DNA of 64,000 nt. Source: an uncultured Prevotellaceae bacterium. GTDB taxonomy: Bacteria > Bacteroidota > Bacteroidia > Bacteroidales > Bacteroidaceae. The notes under the pieces are model-generated. The model saw only the letters and a program-made list of their open reading frames with translations. It was not told where the DNA came from and did no database searches. How positions within the stretch are numbered: the first letter of the stretch is position 1; each line of letters opens with the position of its first letter. The translations under genes were made by a program, and so were the position numbers. Shown here piece after piece: positions 39,633 through 49,409 of this stretch. The stretch is taken from assembly GCA_900315075.1 (NCBI GenBank), contig OMXV01000010.1, positions 33,285 to 97,284 on the forward strand, given 5' to 3'.

Positions 39633-40625
39633 ATGGCATTTTTGACAAACGACAAATTGACCATCGTCGGCGCAGCCGGCATGATTGGTTCCAACATGGT
39701 ACAGACAGCCCTGATGATGGGTCTGACTGATGACATCTGCCTTTACGACGTGTTCTCACCCGAGGGTGTAGCTGAGGAAATGCGCCAGAGTGGTTTTGGT
39801 AACGTGAAAATCACTGCCACCACCGATGCCGCCGAGGCTTTCACCGGCGCCAAGTACATCATCTCGAGTGGTGGTGCACCCCGTAAAGCTGGTATGACCC
39901 GCGAGGACTTGCTCGCTGGCAACTGCAAGATAGCCGAGGAACTGGGTCAAAACATCCAGAAATACTGCCCCGACGTACGTCACGTAGTCATTATCTTCAA
40001 CCCCGCCGACCTTACCGGTCTTGTGACACTGCTCTATTCTGGTTTGAAACCAGGTCAGGTGACCACTCTCGCCGGTCTTGACACTACCCGCCTGCAAAGC
40101 GCATTGGCCAAGAAATTCAATGTGATGCAGGATGATATCACCGGATGTGCCACATATGGTGGACATGGTGAGCAAATGGCAGTATTTGGCAGCCATGTGG
40201 AAATCAAAGGTCGCAAACTGATGGACATCATCGGCACCGACGAGTTCCCCGTAGAGGAATGGGAGCAGATGAAGACCGACGTGACCAAAGGCGGTGCCAA
40301 GATTATCGAGCTCAGAGGCCGTTCTTCTTTCCAGAGCCCATCGTATCTCTCTGTAGAGATGATTCGTGCCGCTATGGGTGGTGAGCCATTCCGTTTCCCC
40401 GTAGGTACCTATGTGAAGACCGACAAGTACGACCACATTATGATGGCTATGAAGACTACTTTGACTCCAGAGGGTGCCATCTTCGAGGTTCCACAAGGCA
40501 CACCAGAGGAGAACGCTAAACTCGATGCCAGCTATGAGCACCTTTGCAAGATGCGCGACGAGTTGGTAACACTCAACATTGTTCCTCCTATTACTGAGTG
40601 GAGCAAAATCAACCCCAACCTTTAA
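39633..40625 (+). CDS. mdh: Malate dehydrogenase
   Basis: NAD-dependent malate dehydrogenase, 330 residues, interconverting malate and oxaloacetate. It has a Rossmann fold with VGAAGMIGSNMVQ, the substrate-loop Arg in GGAPRKAGMTREDLL, NPADLTGLVT and the catalytic His in TYGGHGEQMAVF. It belongs to the longer Bacteroidetes MDH type. A perfect palindrome follows the stop codon. Confidence 0.92.
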   Translation: MAFLTNDKLTIVGAAGMIGSNMVQTALMMGLTDDICLYDVFSPEGVAEEMRQSGFGNVKITATTDAAEAFTGAKYIISSGGAPRKAGMTREDLLAGNCKIAEELGQNIQKYCPDVRHVVIIFNPADLTGLVTLLYSGLKPGQVTTLAGLDTTRLQSALAKKFNVMQDDITGCATYGGHGEQMAVFGSHVEIKGRKLMDIIGTDEFPVEEWEQMKTDVTKGGAKIIELRGRSSFQSPSYLSVEMIRAAMGGEPFRFPVGTYVKTDKYDHIMMAMKTTLTPEGAIFEVPQGTPEENAKLDASYEHLCKMRDELVTLNIVPPITEWSKINPNL

Positions 40626-40644
40626 GGCTGGAAATCACATTCCC

Positions 40645-40672
40645 CATGAGCCTGCACATGTGCAGGCTCATG
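40645..40672 (+). terminator. palindrome after mdh
   Basis: Perfect 28-base palindrome (arm CATGAGCCTGCACA) 20 bases past the mdh stop, followed by TTGTT. It is a likely terminator, possibly for both strands. The remaining gap up to 40783 has only AGGTAAGAGG/CTTACCTCTC-type low-complexity repeats. Confidence 0.65.
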
Positions 40673-40783
40673 TTGTTAAAAAACATCAGAGATAAGGAGG
40701 TAGAGGTAAGAGGTAGGAGAATCCTATTTCACTTGCAAATCATTTCGCTTACCTCTCACCTCTCACTTCTAAATATAAAATAC

Positions 40784-41629
40784 ATGAATTTAATCAAAGA
40801 CCAATCCTTCGGCGGTGAGCGCCCGCTGTTCGAGTCACACAACCTACGTATGGAGAACATTATTATCACCGACGGCGAGTCGGGCGTAAAGGAATGTAGT
40901 GACATCGAAGCCCATAACTGCCGTTTCGAAGGCAAATACCCATTCTGGCATGTTGACCGAAGCCTCATCACCAACTGTTATTTTGCACCAGGTTCCCGCT
41001 CTGCCATCTGGTATTCCAACGATATGGAAATGCGTATGTGCGTCATCGATGGTCCGAAATTTTTCCGTGAGATGAAAAATCTCACGCTTCGTGACGTGCT
41101 CATCAACGATGCCGACGAGACGTTCTGGAATATCGATGGGCTAACCATAGAGGATGTTACTCTCCATGAAGGCACCTACCCTTTCATGGGTAGCAGTAAC
41201 ATCAAGGTCAACCGCTTGAAAAGCGATAGCAAATATGTCTTCCAATATGTGAAAAACGTGGAGATACACAATGCTGAAATTGTCACCAAAGATGCATTCT
41301 GGGAAGTGGAAAATGTGACTATCTACGACTCACTCCTCGATGGCGAATATTTAGGGTGGCACTCCAAGAATCTTCGTCTGGTACGCTGCCACATTGGTGG
41401 CGAGCAGCCCCTCTGCTATGCCCACGACTTGATACTTGAGGACTGCACCTTCGACGCAGCCAGCGACCGCGCCTTTGAATATTCCACCGTGCAGGCCGAC
41501 ATCCGTGGATTCATCAAGAGTGTGAAAAATCCCGCCAGTGGAACTATCGTCGCCGACAGCATCGGCTCCATCATCCTTGACGATAACATCAAAGGTCCCG
41601 CCAACTGTAAGATTGTGGCCAGAAAATGA
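40784..41629 (+). CDS. DUF3737 family protein (right-handed beta-helix-like)
   Basis: A 281-residue protein starting MNLIKDQSFGGERPLFESHN, which is the DUF3737 signature. The body consists of repeated short strands (for example VKNVEIHNAEIVTKDAFWEVEN) that suggest a parallel beta-helix like pectin lyases. No signal peptide is seen, so it is probably cytoplasmic. An in-frame start further upstream lies inside the mdh 3' end and was rejected. Function unknown. Confidence 0.8.
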   Translation: MNLIKDQSFGGERPLFESHNLRMENIIITDGESGVKECSDIEAHNCRFEGKYPFWHVDRSLITNCYFAPGSRSAIWYSNDMEMRMCVIDGPKFFREMKNLTLRDVLINDADETFWNIDGLTIEDVTLHEGTYPFMGSSNIKVNRLKSDSKYVFQYVKNVEIHNAEIVTKDAFWEVENVTIYDSLLDGEYLGWHSKNLRLVRCHIGGEQPLCYAHDLILEDCTFDAASDRAFEYSTVQADIRGFIKSVKNPASGTIVADSIGSIILDDNIKGPANCKIVARK

Positions 41630-41756
41630 TATGTAGTCAAAGGGACGTTACTAATGGTTATCTATAAACTATAATTATGGTCTAAAGCCTTTCGTTATCC
41701 CGATATTACGAGATTTCGGTATTCTGACACTAACAACTAAAAACTAACAATAAACA

Positions 41757-42938
41757 ATGACCTATAATTTTGATGAAGCCCCTGTAAGACGGGGTTCAGG
41801 TTGTGTGAAATGGGATACCCCTGAGGCTGCTGGCGCACTGCCCATGTGGGTGGCAGATATGGACTTCCGTGTGGCAGACCCCATCACCAATGCACTGATG
41901 CGGCGGGTGGAACATGGTGTATTTGGATATACCGAAGTTCCCGATGCCTACTACACAGCCATCATCAACTGGTTTGAGCACCGCCATAATTGGAAGATAC
42001 AACGCGACTGGATTCTCTATACATCAGGAGTGGTGCCGGCACTGTCGGTAGTGGTGAAAGCAATGACTCAGCCCGGTGAGAAAGTACTCATACAGACGCC
42101 TGTCTATAACTGTTTCTTCTCCTCTATCCGTAACAATGGTTGTGAGTGCGTGGAAAACCCGCTAATATACGAGAACGGTACTTATCATATCGATTTCGAT
42201 GACATGGAACAAAAGGCCGCCGACCCCGACACACGGCTGTTTATTCTCTGCAACCCACATAATCCTGCCGGCCGCGTATGGACCCCCAGTGAAATGGAGC
42301 GGATGAATGACATCTGCCTACGTCACGGAGTCATGGTAGTAGCAGATGAGATTCACTGCGAACTTATCATGCCAGGAAACCACTTCACACCATTTGCCTC
42401 TGTTTCCGATGCTTGCCAACGTAATTCCATCACCTGCAATTCTCCCTCTAAATCCTTCAACACAGCTGGGTTGCAGATAGCCAATATCATCAGCAGCGAT
42501 TCCGACATACGGGCACGTATCAACCGTGCCATCAACATCAACGAAGTATGCGATGTCAATCCCTTTGGGGTGGAGGCACTCATGGCCGCCTATAATGAAA
42601 GTGAAGAATGGATAGACCAACTTTGCAATTATCTCTCTGCTAACTATCAAGCATTGCGAACTTTCTTTGCTGAGAATTTACCACAGTTGGGGGTCACGAC
42701 CTTAGAAGGCACCTATTTAGTATGGGTGGATATTCGTCCCTTAGGCATCGATTCCGATACCTTTACACATTTGTTACTTGAGCATGGCAAAGTATTGGTC
42801 AACAGTGGCACCATGTATGGTAAGGAAACAGGCGAGGGTTTCATCCGCATCAATATCGCTTGTCCACGTAGCCAGCTCATAGAAGCATTAGAACGCATCC
42901 ATCAAGTGATTAAAAACCTTCATAACCTCAAAAGTTGA
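41757..42938 (+). CDS. MalY/PatB-type PLP-dependent C-S lyase
   Basis: Fold-type I PLP enzyme, 393 residues, of the MalY/PatB group that cleaves cystathionine and other cysteine conjugates by beta-elimination. Visible are the N-terminal LPMWVADMDFRV motif, the cofactor Asp in VVADEIHCEL, the Schiff-base Lys in SPSKSFNTAG, and NPHNPAGRVW. The product in vivo could be homocysteine, or sulfide from cysteine. It lies 127 bases after the DUF3737 gene. Confidence 0.88.
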   Translation: MTYNFDEAPVRRGSGCVKWDTPEAAGALPMWVADMDFRVADPITNALMRRVEHGVFGYTEVPDAYYTAIINWFEHRHNWKIQRDWILYTSGVVPALSVVVKAMTQPGEKVLIQTPVYNCFFSSIRNNGCECVENPLIYENGTYHIDFDDMEQKAADPDTRLFILCNPHNPAGRVWTPSEMERMNDICLRHGVMVVADEIHCELIMPGNHFTPFASVSDACQRNSITCNSPSKSFNTAGLQIANIISSDSDIRARINRAININEVCDVNPFGVEALMAAYNESEEWIDQLCNYLSANYQALRTFFAENLPQLGVTTLEGTYLVWVDIRPLGIDSDTFTHLLLEHGKVLVNSGTMYGKETGEGFIRINIACPRSQLIEALERIHQVIKNLHNLKS

Positions 42939-42980
42939 GGGTTTCCGAAGCATCAACCAATAATCTAAATCATTATCATT

Positions 42981-43307
42981 ATGTCACTAATCGACAAACA
43001 TTACACATTTGATTATCCAGAGAATATTCAATCTGTTTATTACAAGATTCTCTCAGTAACTAACCAAATGAAAGGTCTGAAATTAGTCGGAAACAATGAC
43101 AATTCTTGTACTATATTCATGGAAGGCTCTGTCTCTTTTTGGTCATGGGGTGAAAATGTCACTATTTCCTGCCAGTATCTTGACGACTATCATACTCGAA
43201 TACATATAGAAAGTAAGCCAAAGCTTTCTACAACCTTGGTTGACTGGGGAAAAGGAAAAAGGAATATCAGAAATGTGCTGGACGCTATGAAAATGGTACT
43301 TCCATAA
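42981..43307 (+). CDS. Small conserved-looking protein, unknown function
   Basis: A 108-residue soluble protein without signal peptide or membrane helix. It has an alternating beta pattern (NSCTIFMEGSVSFWSWGENV then TISCQYLDDYHTRIHIESKP) and ends TTLVDWGKGKRNIRNVLDAM. The SWGENVTI and DWGKGKRNI stretches look conserved, but I do not recognise the family. It starts 42 bases after the C-S lyase gene in the same direction. Confidence 0.6.
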   Translation: MSLIDKHYTFDYPENIQSVYYKILSVTNQMKGLKLVGNNDNSCTIFMEGSVSFWSWGENVTISCQYLDDYHTRIHIESKPKLSTTLVDWGKGKRNIRNVLDAMKMVLP

Positions 43308-43327
43308 TGGCAGTTCAAAGACAGTTT

Positions 43328-43837
43328 TTACTCTTCTTCTAAATACCATTTAGAATACCCAACATAATGAGCGGCAAAGCTCTCAGCCTGATCGGGACTT
43401 GTTTTCTTGATGAATTTGGCTGGGACACCTCCCCATATCTCATGCTCACCAATCTTGGTGCCCTGCAACACCAGTGCCCCGGCTGCCACAATGGCTCCTG
43501 CTCCCACCTCGGCATTGTCGAGCACCGTTGCGCCCATGCCTATCAGCGCTCCACGACGTATCGTACAGGCGTGAACAGTGGCATTGTGCCCTATCGACAC
43601 ATCGTCCTCAATAATGGTGGGTCCCACCTTGTTGGTTACATGCACACAGGCACCATCCTGTACATTCACACGATTGCCTATATGTACATAAGCCACATCG
43701 CCGCGCACCACAGCATTAAACCATATTGAGCATTCATCGCCCATTTCCACTTCGCCCACAATGGTGGCATTCTCACTAAAATAACAGTCCTTTCCCCATT
43801 TCGGAGTTAGTCCCTTGACAGATTTTATTAAAGCCAT
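43328..43837 (-). CDS. Gamma-carbonic-anhydrase-like hexapeptide-repeat protein
   Basis: A 169-residue left-handed beta-helix protein of the gamma-CA/YrdA group. Hexapeptide repeats run through GDECSIWFNAVVRGDVAYVH, then IGNRVNVQDGACVHV, IGHNATVHACTI and VGAGAIVAAGALV. The histidines in VHI, IGHNATVHA and the arginine in VVRGD match the metal-site layout of the family. Whether it is an active anhydrase is uncertain, because many relatives are inactive or act as acyltransferases. Confidence 0.85.
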   Translation of the reverse strand: MALIKSVKGLTPKWGKDCYFSENATIVGEVEMGDECSIWFNAVVRGDVAYVHIGNRVNVQDGACVHVTNKVGPTIIEDDVSIGHNATVHACTIRRGALIGMGATVLDNAEVGAGAIVAAGALVLQGTKIGEHEIWGGVPAKFIKKTSPDQAESFAAHYVGYSKWYLEEE

Positions 43838-43937
43838 TGCAATATATTGAATATTGAGGATTGAAAATTAAATATGATTTTCCTATCCAGACATTTCGTT
43901 ATATCGTTATTATGTATATCATGAGGTCCAAATACAA

Positions 43938-45158
43938 TCACTCATCATTTGTAAGCCTCAAAATAGTGTCTGTAGCTCCCGAATGTGACGCTACGAACTT
44001 GCCCGCTTTTTCACTCGATTCCTTCAAAAACTCATCGTCTGTAATCAGTCGTGTCATAATCTGCTGAAAACCCTCACCATCATAGATTTCAAAACCGCCC
44101 TTTACAGCTAACAAGCCCTGCGCTTCCTGAAAGCGCTTGTTGTTGGGACCAAATATGACCGGAATTTCCCAGACAGCAGCCTCCAACACGTTGTGGATTC
44201 CCACACCGAAGCCACCACCCACGTATGCAATCTCGCCATAGCGATAAATACTCGACAAAAGCCCGAAGCAATTGATAATCAGACATTCTGCATCACGTGC
44301 TTCCTCGGGGGTTGTCTCCGTATAAAGCACTGTTTTATGTTTCAACATCGATTGTATCTGTTCCAGATGGTCATTGCCTATCACATGTGGGGCGATGATA
44401 AGTTTCCAGTCGCGATACTTGTTGAAAAATTCGATAAAAATCTCCTCATCAGGAGGCCAGCTCGAACCAGCGACAAATATTTTATGTCCTGACTTAAAGG
44501 CATCTACAATTGGCAGTTGTTTTGCCTGTGCCTTGATTTCCAACACACGGTCAAATCGAGTATCTCCCGACACCGTCACGCATCTGATGCCTATAGTTGC
44601 CAACAAATCGCGGCTCTCTTCATTCTGCACGAAGAAATGTGTGAAGCATTTCAGCACCCTCGAATACTCACGTCCATACCACCGGAAGAATACCTGCTGT
44701 GGTCGGAAGATACTCGACACACTATACACAGGCACATTGCGATGTTTCAGTATATGGAGGTAGTTATACCAAAACTCGTATTTAATAAAGTAAGCCTTTA
44801 TAGGACGTATCAGCCTCAGGAAACGAATAGCATTGATAGGTGTATCAAGAGGTAAATAGCAAATGATATCTGCCCCTTCATAGTTTTTACGCACCTCATA
44901 GCCCGAAGGTGAAAAAAAAGTCAGTAAAATTTTATACTCAGGATGCTTTTTTCGCAACCGTTCGATCAATGGTCTGCCCTGTTCAAACTCACCTAATGAA
45001 GCGGCATGAAACCACACATATTCAGCCGACGGGTCCACCTTTTCCTTCAATACACCAAATGCGGCACGTTCTCCGCGCCACATCTTGCGTACTTTCTTGT
45101 TGAAAAGGCTGTAAACAGCCACGCCAACCAAATATAAATAGATGAGTAGGTTGTACAC
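43938..45158 (-). CDS. waaA: 3-deoxy-D-manno-octulosonic acid transferase
   Basis: Kdo transferase, 406 residues, adding Kdo from CMP-Kdo to lipid A precursor at the inner membrane. An N-terminal membrane anchor (LLIYLYLVGVAVYSLF) is followed by the GT-B fold with VWFHAASLGEFEQGRPLIER, KYEFWYNYL and the C-terminal AYVGGGFGVGIHNVLEAAVW. These identify the family securely. It lies downstream of gltX on the same strand, separated by an AT-rich hairpin. Confidence 0.93.
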   Translation of the reverse strand: MYNLLIYLYLVGVAVYSLFNKKVRKMWRGERAAFGVLKEKVDPSAEYVWFHAASLGEFEQGRPLIERLRKKHPEYKILLTFFSPSGYEVRKNYEGADIICYLPLDTPINAIRFLRLIRPIKAYFIKYEFWYNYLHILKHRNVPVYSVSSIFRPQQVFFRWYGREYSRVLKCFTHFFVQNEESRDLLATIGIRCVTVSGDTRFDRVLEIKAQAKQLPIVDAFKSGHKIFVAGSSWPPDEEIFIEFFNKYRDWKLIIAPHVIGNDHLEQIQSMLKHKTVLYTETTPEEARDAECLIINCFGLLSSIYRYGEIAYVGGGFGVGIHNVLEAAVWEIPVIFGPNNKRFQEAQGLLAVKGGFEIYDGEGFQQIMTRLITDDEFLKESSEKAGKFVASHSGATDTILRLTNDE

Positions 45159-45199
45159 CGCCCTATCTGATTTTTCTGATTACTCGGAATGTTCTAAAT

Positions 45200-45247
45200 A
45201 ATCTGAATACTCTGAATAATCTAAAAAGTATTCAGAGTATTCAGATT
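45200..45247 (-). terminator. 19-bp perfect AT-rich hairpin after gltX
   Basis: Arms 45200-45218 (AATCTGAATACTCTGAATA) and 45229-45247 are exact reverse complements with a 10-base loop. It starts 6 bases past the gltX stop. The unit TCTGAATA repeats within each arm, so it may have arisen by duplication and inversion. No long U-run follows. Confidence 0.55.
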
Positions 45248-45252
45248 GTTAT

Positions 45253-46770
45253 TTACTTAAGCACCTCTATAGCTCTTTGCAGACGACTGAGCGTCTCCTC
45301 CTTACCAAGGAATGCTGAGATATCAAACATTCCAGGGCCTTTGCCAATACCCACAAGTGCAAGTCGGAAAGCATTCATCACGTCGCCGAGTTTATAGCCA
45401 CGACGCTCTATCCATGCCTTCACCTCACGTTCCTGATTCTCAATTGAGAAGTCGTCTAAACCTTCCAGCAGCGCAGAAAGCTCTCTCATTACAATAGCAG
45501 AGTCAGACTTCCAACGTTTGCGTACGGTCTTTTCGTCATAAGTTGTTGGTGGTATAAAGAAGAATGAGCATAAAGGCCACAACTCCTTGACGAAATTCAC
45601 ACGGTCTTTCATCATTGCCACTACTTGCTCGATACGCTCCATGCTTTCGTCGATACCATTGCCGGCAACAATCGGCGCAAAGAGCTGGGCAATCTCATGA
45701 CTACTCTTATTGAGAATATACTCATGGTTGAACCAGATACCTTTCTGATAGTCAAACTTGGCACCAGCCTTGGAACACCTGCTCAGGTCGAAAGCCTCTA
45801 CCAATTCCTTAAGTGAGAACACCTCTTGCTCTGTACCAGGATTCCAGCCTAATAATGCTAAGAAATTGAGCACTGCCTCAGGGAAATAGCCACTCTCACG
45901 GAATCCCGACGACACATCACCTGTCTTGGGATCGTGCCATTCCAAAGGAAACACTGGGAATCCCAAGCGGTCGCCATCACGTTTCGATAATTTTCCTTTA
46001 CCCTCAGGTTTGAGCAGTAGCGGCAGATGTGCAAATCGAGGCATTGTATCGCTCCATCCAAAAGCATCATAGAGCATCACATGAAGTGGCGAACTGGGCA
46101 GCCACTCCTCACCACGAATCACATGAGTGATTTCCATAAGATGGTCATCCACTATATTTGCCAAATGATAGGTGGGCAGTTCGTCAACACTCTTGTATAA
46201 CACCTTATCATCGACGATGTCGCTCATGATTTTCACATCACCACGGATCAAGTCATCGACATGAACAGCAATGCCAGGCTCCACTTTGAAGCGCACCACA
46301 TACTGTACACCATCATCAATCATCCCCTGAACATCCTCAGGTGGCAATGTGAGTGAATTGCGCATCTGCATACGCGTGCGAGCATCATACTGGAAATTTG
46401 GGATGGCTGTACGCTTTGCCTCCAACTCCTCCGGCGTGTCAAAGGCGATATATGCTTTACCTGCCTCAATCAGCTGATCTACATAGCGCTTGTAGATTTT
46501 GCGTCGCTCACTTTGCCGGTAAGGTCCATAATTACCACCAAAGGAAACACCCTCATCAAACTCGATGCCCAACCACCTGAAAGACTCCAAAATATAGTCC
46601 TCTGCTCCAGGTACAAAACGTGTGGAATCGGTATCTTCAATCCTGAGCACCATACTGCCACCATGCTTACGTGCAAACAAATAATTGAAAAGGGCTGTTC
46701 TGACACCGCCTATATGCAAAGGTCCTGTGGGACTTGGTGCAAAACGCACCCTTACTTTTTTCTCATCCAT
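45253..46770 (-). CDS. gltX: Glutamyl-tRNA synthetase
   Basis: Class I aminoacyl-tRNA synthetase, 505 residues. The start [20 protein letters not shown] fits the family; an upstream in-frame start adds ten unconserved residues. The HIGH motif is HIGG in [10 protein letters not shown] and the KMSKS equivalent is KLSKRDG. The C-terminal anticodon-binding domain is complete. It is the first gene of the gltX-waaA pair and is divergent from the 47043 gene. Confidence 0.94.
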   Translation of the reverse strand: MDEKKVRVRFAPSPTGPLHIGGVRTALFNYLFARKHGGSMVLRIEDTDSTRFVPGAEDYILESFRWLGIEFDEGVSFGGNYGPYRQSERRKIYKRYVDQLIEAGKAYIAFDTPEELEAKRTAIPNFQYDARTRMQMRNSLTLPPEDVQGMIDDGVQYVVRFKVEPGIAVHVDDLIRGDVKIMSDIVDDKVLYKSVDELPTYHLANIVDDHLMEITHVIRGEEWLPSSPLHVMLYDAFGWSDTMPRFAHLPLLLKPEGKGKLSKRDGDRLGFPVFPLEWHDPKTGDVSSGFRESGYFPEAVLNFLALLGWNPGTEQEVFSLKELVEAFDLSRCSKAGAKFDYQKGIWFNHEYILNKSSHEIAQLFAPIVAGNGIDESMERIEQVVAMMKDRVNFVKELWPLCSFFFIPPTTYDEKTVRKRWKSDSAIVMRELSALLEGLDDFSIENQEREVKAWIERRGYKLGDVMNAFRLALVGIGKGPGMFDISAFLGKEETLSRLQRAIEVLK

Positions 46771-47042
46771 GATTTTATGAGTTTTTGAATAATTTAACAA
46801 CTTACTTCCTTGTCAACTTATCAACTCGTCAACTGAATACATTATTTCTGTTTGCAAAATTAGTGTTTTTTTTCTGAATAAGGGAAAATAACACATGATT
46901 TCGACATTTAAGAACATATAAAACGACAAAAGTAATAAAAACAGACAAGGAAAAGACAATTCAGACACGTTTTTATCAAAATAAACAATAATATGGGAAA
47001 AATTTTGTAATTTCGCCTTTTGAAACCAATATCATTCACACG

Positions 47043-49172
47043 ATGGGATATTTTTTTGACAGCGAGGATAGTCCTATACGCAATGCACTGACAAAAATTG
47101 CCTTGGTGATCATCTCTACGGTCATCTTGGTGTGGGTACTTCCCAAAAAACAAAACACCACCATAGAATTCGACTACAAAGAAGGCACTCCATGGAAAGG
47201 CGGTACCGTCATAGCAAAATTCAATTTTCACATCTATAAAAGTGATTCTCTCTACAATATTGAAAAGCAACAAGTTCTGAAATATTTCCAGCCTTATTAT
47301 CAAGTCGATAAGACAGTAGCACAAAAGGCTTTGGAAGAATTCGACCTTGCTTTCACCGAAGAAGCATACGGTGATTTATACCGCTATAAGAACAAAATTG
47401 CCAACTTGCTGACGCAAGCTTACGAGAAACTAATCATCAACGACGAAGAGCGGTCGAAACTCACTGTAGATACCATCCAAATCATCGACAACGAAGAAGC
47501 CAAGACCTCCTCTCCAACAAACATCACCAATATATTTACCACACTTCAAGCCTATGAATTTATCATAGAAAACGAAGAATTAGCAAGTCAGCACGACTTG
47601 TTGTCATCATCTAATCTAAATAAATACATCCGTCCCAACTTATTCTATGACAACGTATGGTCGGAAGCCCGCAAAGAGGATATTGTAAAACAAAGTGTGG
47701 CTGTCTCTATCGGTGAGGTCAAAGAAGGTGAGAAAATCGTCGATACAGGTGAAGTGGTGACAAGTGAAATTGCCGATAAACTCCGCTCCATGGTCATCGA
47801 AATGGAAAGAAATGGCCTAAACAGGCAAGAAACTCAAAACCTACAAATAGGGCAGGCATTAGTCGTACTAATTCTAATCATACTCTTTACCTGTTATCTG
47901 ATACTCTTTAGGAATAATTACTTCTCCAAACCACGTCATATTCTGATGCTCTATGCCATGATTTTGGTTTATCCCATTATCGTATCTATATTGGTAAGAC
48001 ATCAGCATACCCTCAATTCTGTATATCTCCTGCCTTTTGCTATAGTGCCCTTGCTCACTCGGGTGTTCCTCGACACTCGTACAGCATTCATCACTCATGT
48101 TATCATGATTCTCATCTGCTCATTAGCGGTGAGCTATCGCTTCGAGTTCATCATCGTAGAGATTACGGGAGGATTGGCAGCAATTTATGCGCTGAGCGAC
48201 CTGTCAAAACGGGCACACCTATTCAGCGCAGCATTCATCGTGGCTATCTGTACAGCTGCCATGTACTACGCTGTGCAATTGATTCAAAACGATGAGATGA
48301 TACCAATAGATTCCACCATCTACCTCATTTTCCTCATCAATGGAATCTTGTTATTGCTTACCTATCCAATGATGTTTGTCATCGAAAAATTCTTTGGTTT
48401 TACTTCCGTCGTCACACTCTTCGAATTGTCTGACTCCAGCCGTGGACTGCTACTCAAACTTAGTGAGGTGGCTCCAGGCACCTTTACACACTCTACTACC
48501 GTGGGCAACTTAGCCTACGAAATCGCCAATAAAATTGGTGCCAACGGACTGCTTGTGCGTACAGGTGCACTTTATCATGACATTGGCAAAATGAGCAATC
48601 CTGTTTTCTTCACCGAAAACCAAGCCGGCATCAACCCCCACGACAAACTCACAGAGATAGAGAGTGCTCAAATCATCATTGACCATGTGAAAGAAGGTCA
48701 ACGACTGGCAGAAAAATACAATCTGCCATCAAATATAAAAGACTTCATCCTAACACATCATGGGCAGGGAGTTGCTAAATATTTTTTCCTTAAATATCAA
48801 AAAGACCATTCCAATGAAGAGATTGACAAGTCACTCTTTTCCTATCCTGGCCCCAACCCCTTCACACGCGAACAAGCCATTTTGATGATGACCGACTCAG
48901 TGGAGGCTGCCTCACACTCTCTAAAAGAATATAGTGATGAGGCTATTCGCACTCTTGTCAACCGTATCATAGACACTCAGGTGAATGAAGGCTATTTCAC
49001 TGAATGTCCCATTACCTTCCTTGATATTGCCACCGCCAAGCAAGTGCTCATCGACCGTCTGAAAAGCATCTACCACACCCGTATCCAATACCCAGGCCAA
49101 GAACAGCCTAAGGAGAATGAAGGCAAAGAGAGCAGACTCAAACGAAAAAAGAAAAGGAGAGGAAGGTTTTAG
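47043..49172 (+). CDS. 7TM-HD phosphodiesterase, PgpH-like
   Basis: A 709-residue membrane enzyme. One N-terminal helix (about 15-35) leads to an extracytoplasmic 7TMR-HDED-like domain (about 45-270), then seven membrane helices (about 275-465) and a cytoplasmic HD domain. HD motifs are THSTTVGNLAYEIA and ALYHDIGK. The PgpH family hydrolyses cyclic di-AMP to pApA, so this is likely its role here, with the outer domain sensing an unknown signal. The C-terminus is rich in Lys/Arg (RLKRKKKRRGRF). Confidence 0.9.
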   Translation: MGYFFDSEDSPIRNALTKIALVIISTVILVWVLPKKQNTTIEFDYKEGTPWKGGTVIAKFNFHIYKSDSLYNIEKQQVLKYFQPYYQVDKTVAQKALEEFDLAFTEEAYGDLYRYKNKIANLLTQAYEKLIINDEERSKLTVDTIQIIDNEEAKTSSPTNITNIFTTLQAYEFIIENEELASQHDLLSSSNLNKYIRPNLFYDNVWSEARKEDIVKQSVAVSIGEVKEGEKIVDTGEVVTSEIADKLRSMVIEMERNGLNRQETQNLQIGQALVVLILIILFTCYLILFRNNYFSKPRHILMLYAMILVYPIIVSILVRHQHTLNSVYLLPFAIVPLLTRVFLDTRTAFITHVIMILICSLAVSYRFEFIIVEITGGLAAIYALSDLSKRAHLFSAAFIVAICTAAMYYAVQLIQNDEMIPIDSTIYLIFLINGILLLLTYPMMFVIEKFFGFTSVVTLFELSDSSRGLLLKLSEVAPGTFTHSTTVGNLAYEIANKIGANGLLVRTGALYHDIGKMSNPVFFTENQAGINPHDKLTEIESAQIIIDHVKEGQRLAEKYNLPSNIKDFILTHHGQGVAKYFFLKYQKDHSNEEIDKSLFSYPGPNPFTREQAILMMTDSVEAASHSLKEYSDEAIRTLVNRIIDTQVNEGYFTECPITFLDIATAKQVLIDRLKSIYHTRIQYPGQEQPKENEGKESRLKRKKKRRGRF

Positions 49173-49345
49173 ATTCGAGAGTTGAAACCGCGATGATATC
49201 GAAGCATGGAGGACACAAGTGGGGGGACACTATAAATGGATGCAACAAAGGGACACAAAAGATAATGAGGGAATCTTCAATCTCAAGTCTCAAATCAAAA
49301 ATTCAAAACTCCAAATCTCTTAATAATTATTAATTATAAACTTAT

Positions 49346-49379
49346 TTTGTTCGTATTTCGAACAATTTTTATACCTTTG
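49346..49379 (+). promoter_or_regulatory. promoter of the FadL-like gene
   Basis: TTTG (49346-49349) and TACCTTTG (49372-49379) with 22-base spacing, 31 bases before the ATG at 49410. A TTCGTATTTCGAA palindrome lies inside the spacer and could be an operator. The gap from 49173 shows nothing else. Confidence 0.65.
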
Positions 49380-49409
49380 CAGCCAATTTTTAAACAAAAG
49401 ACTATTAAA

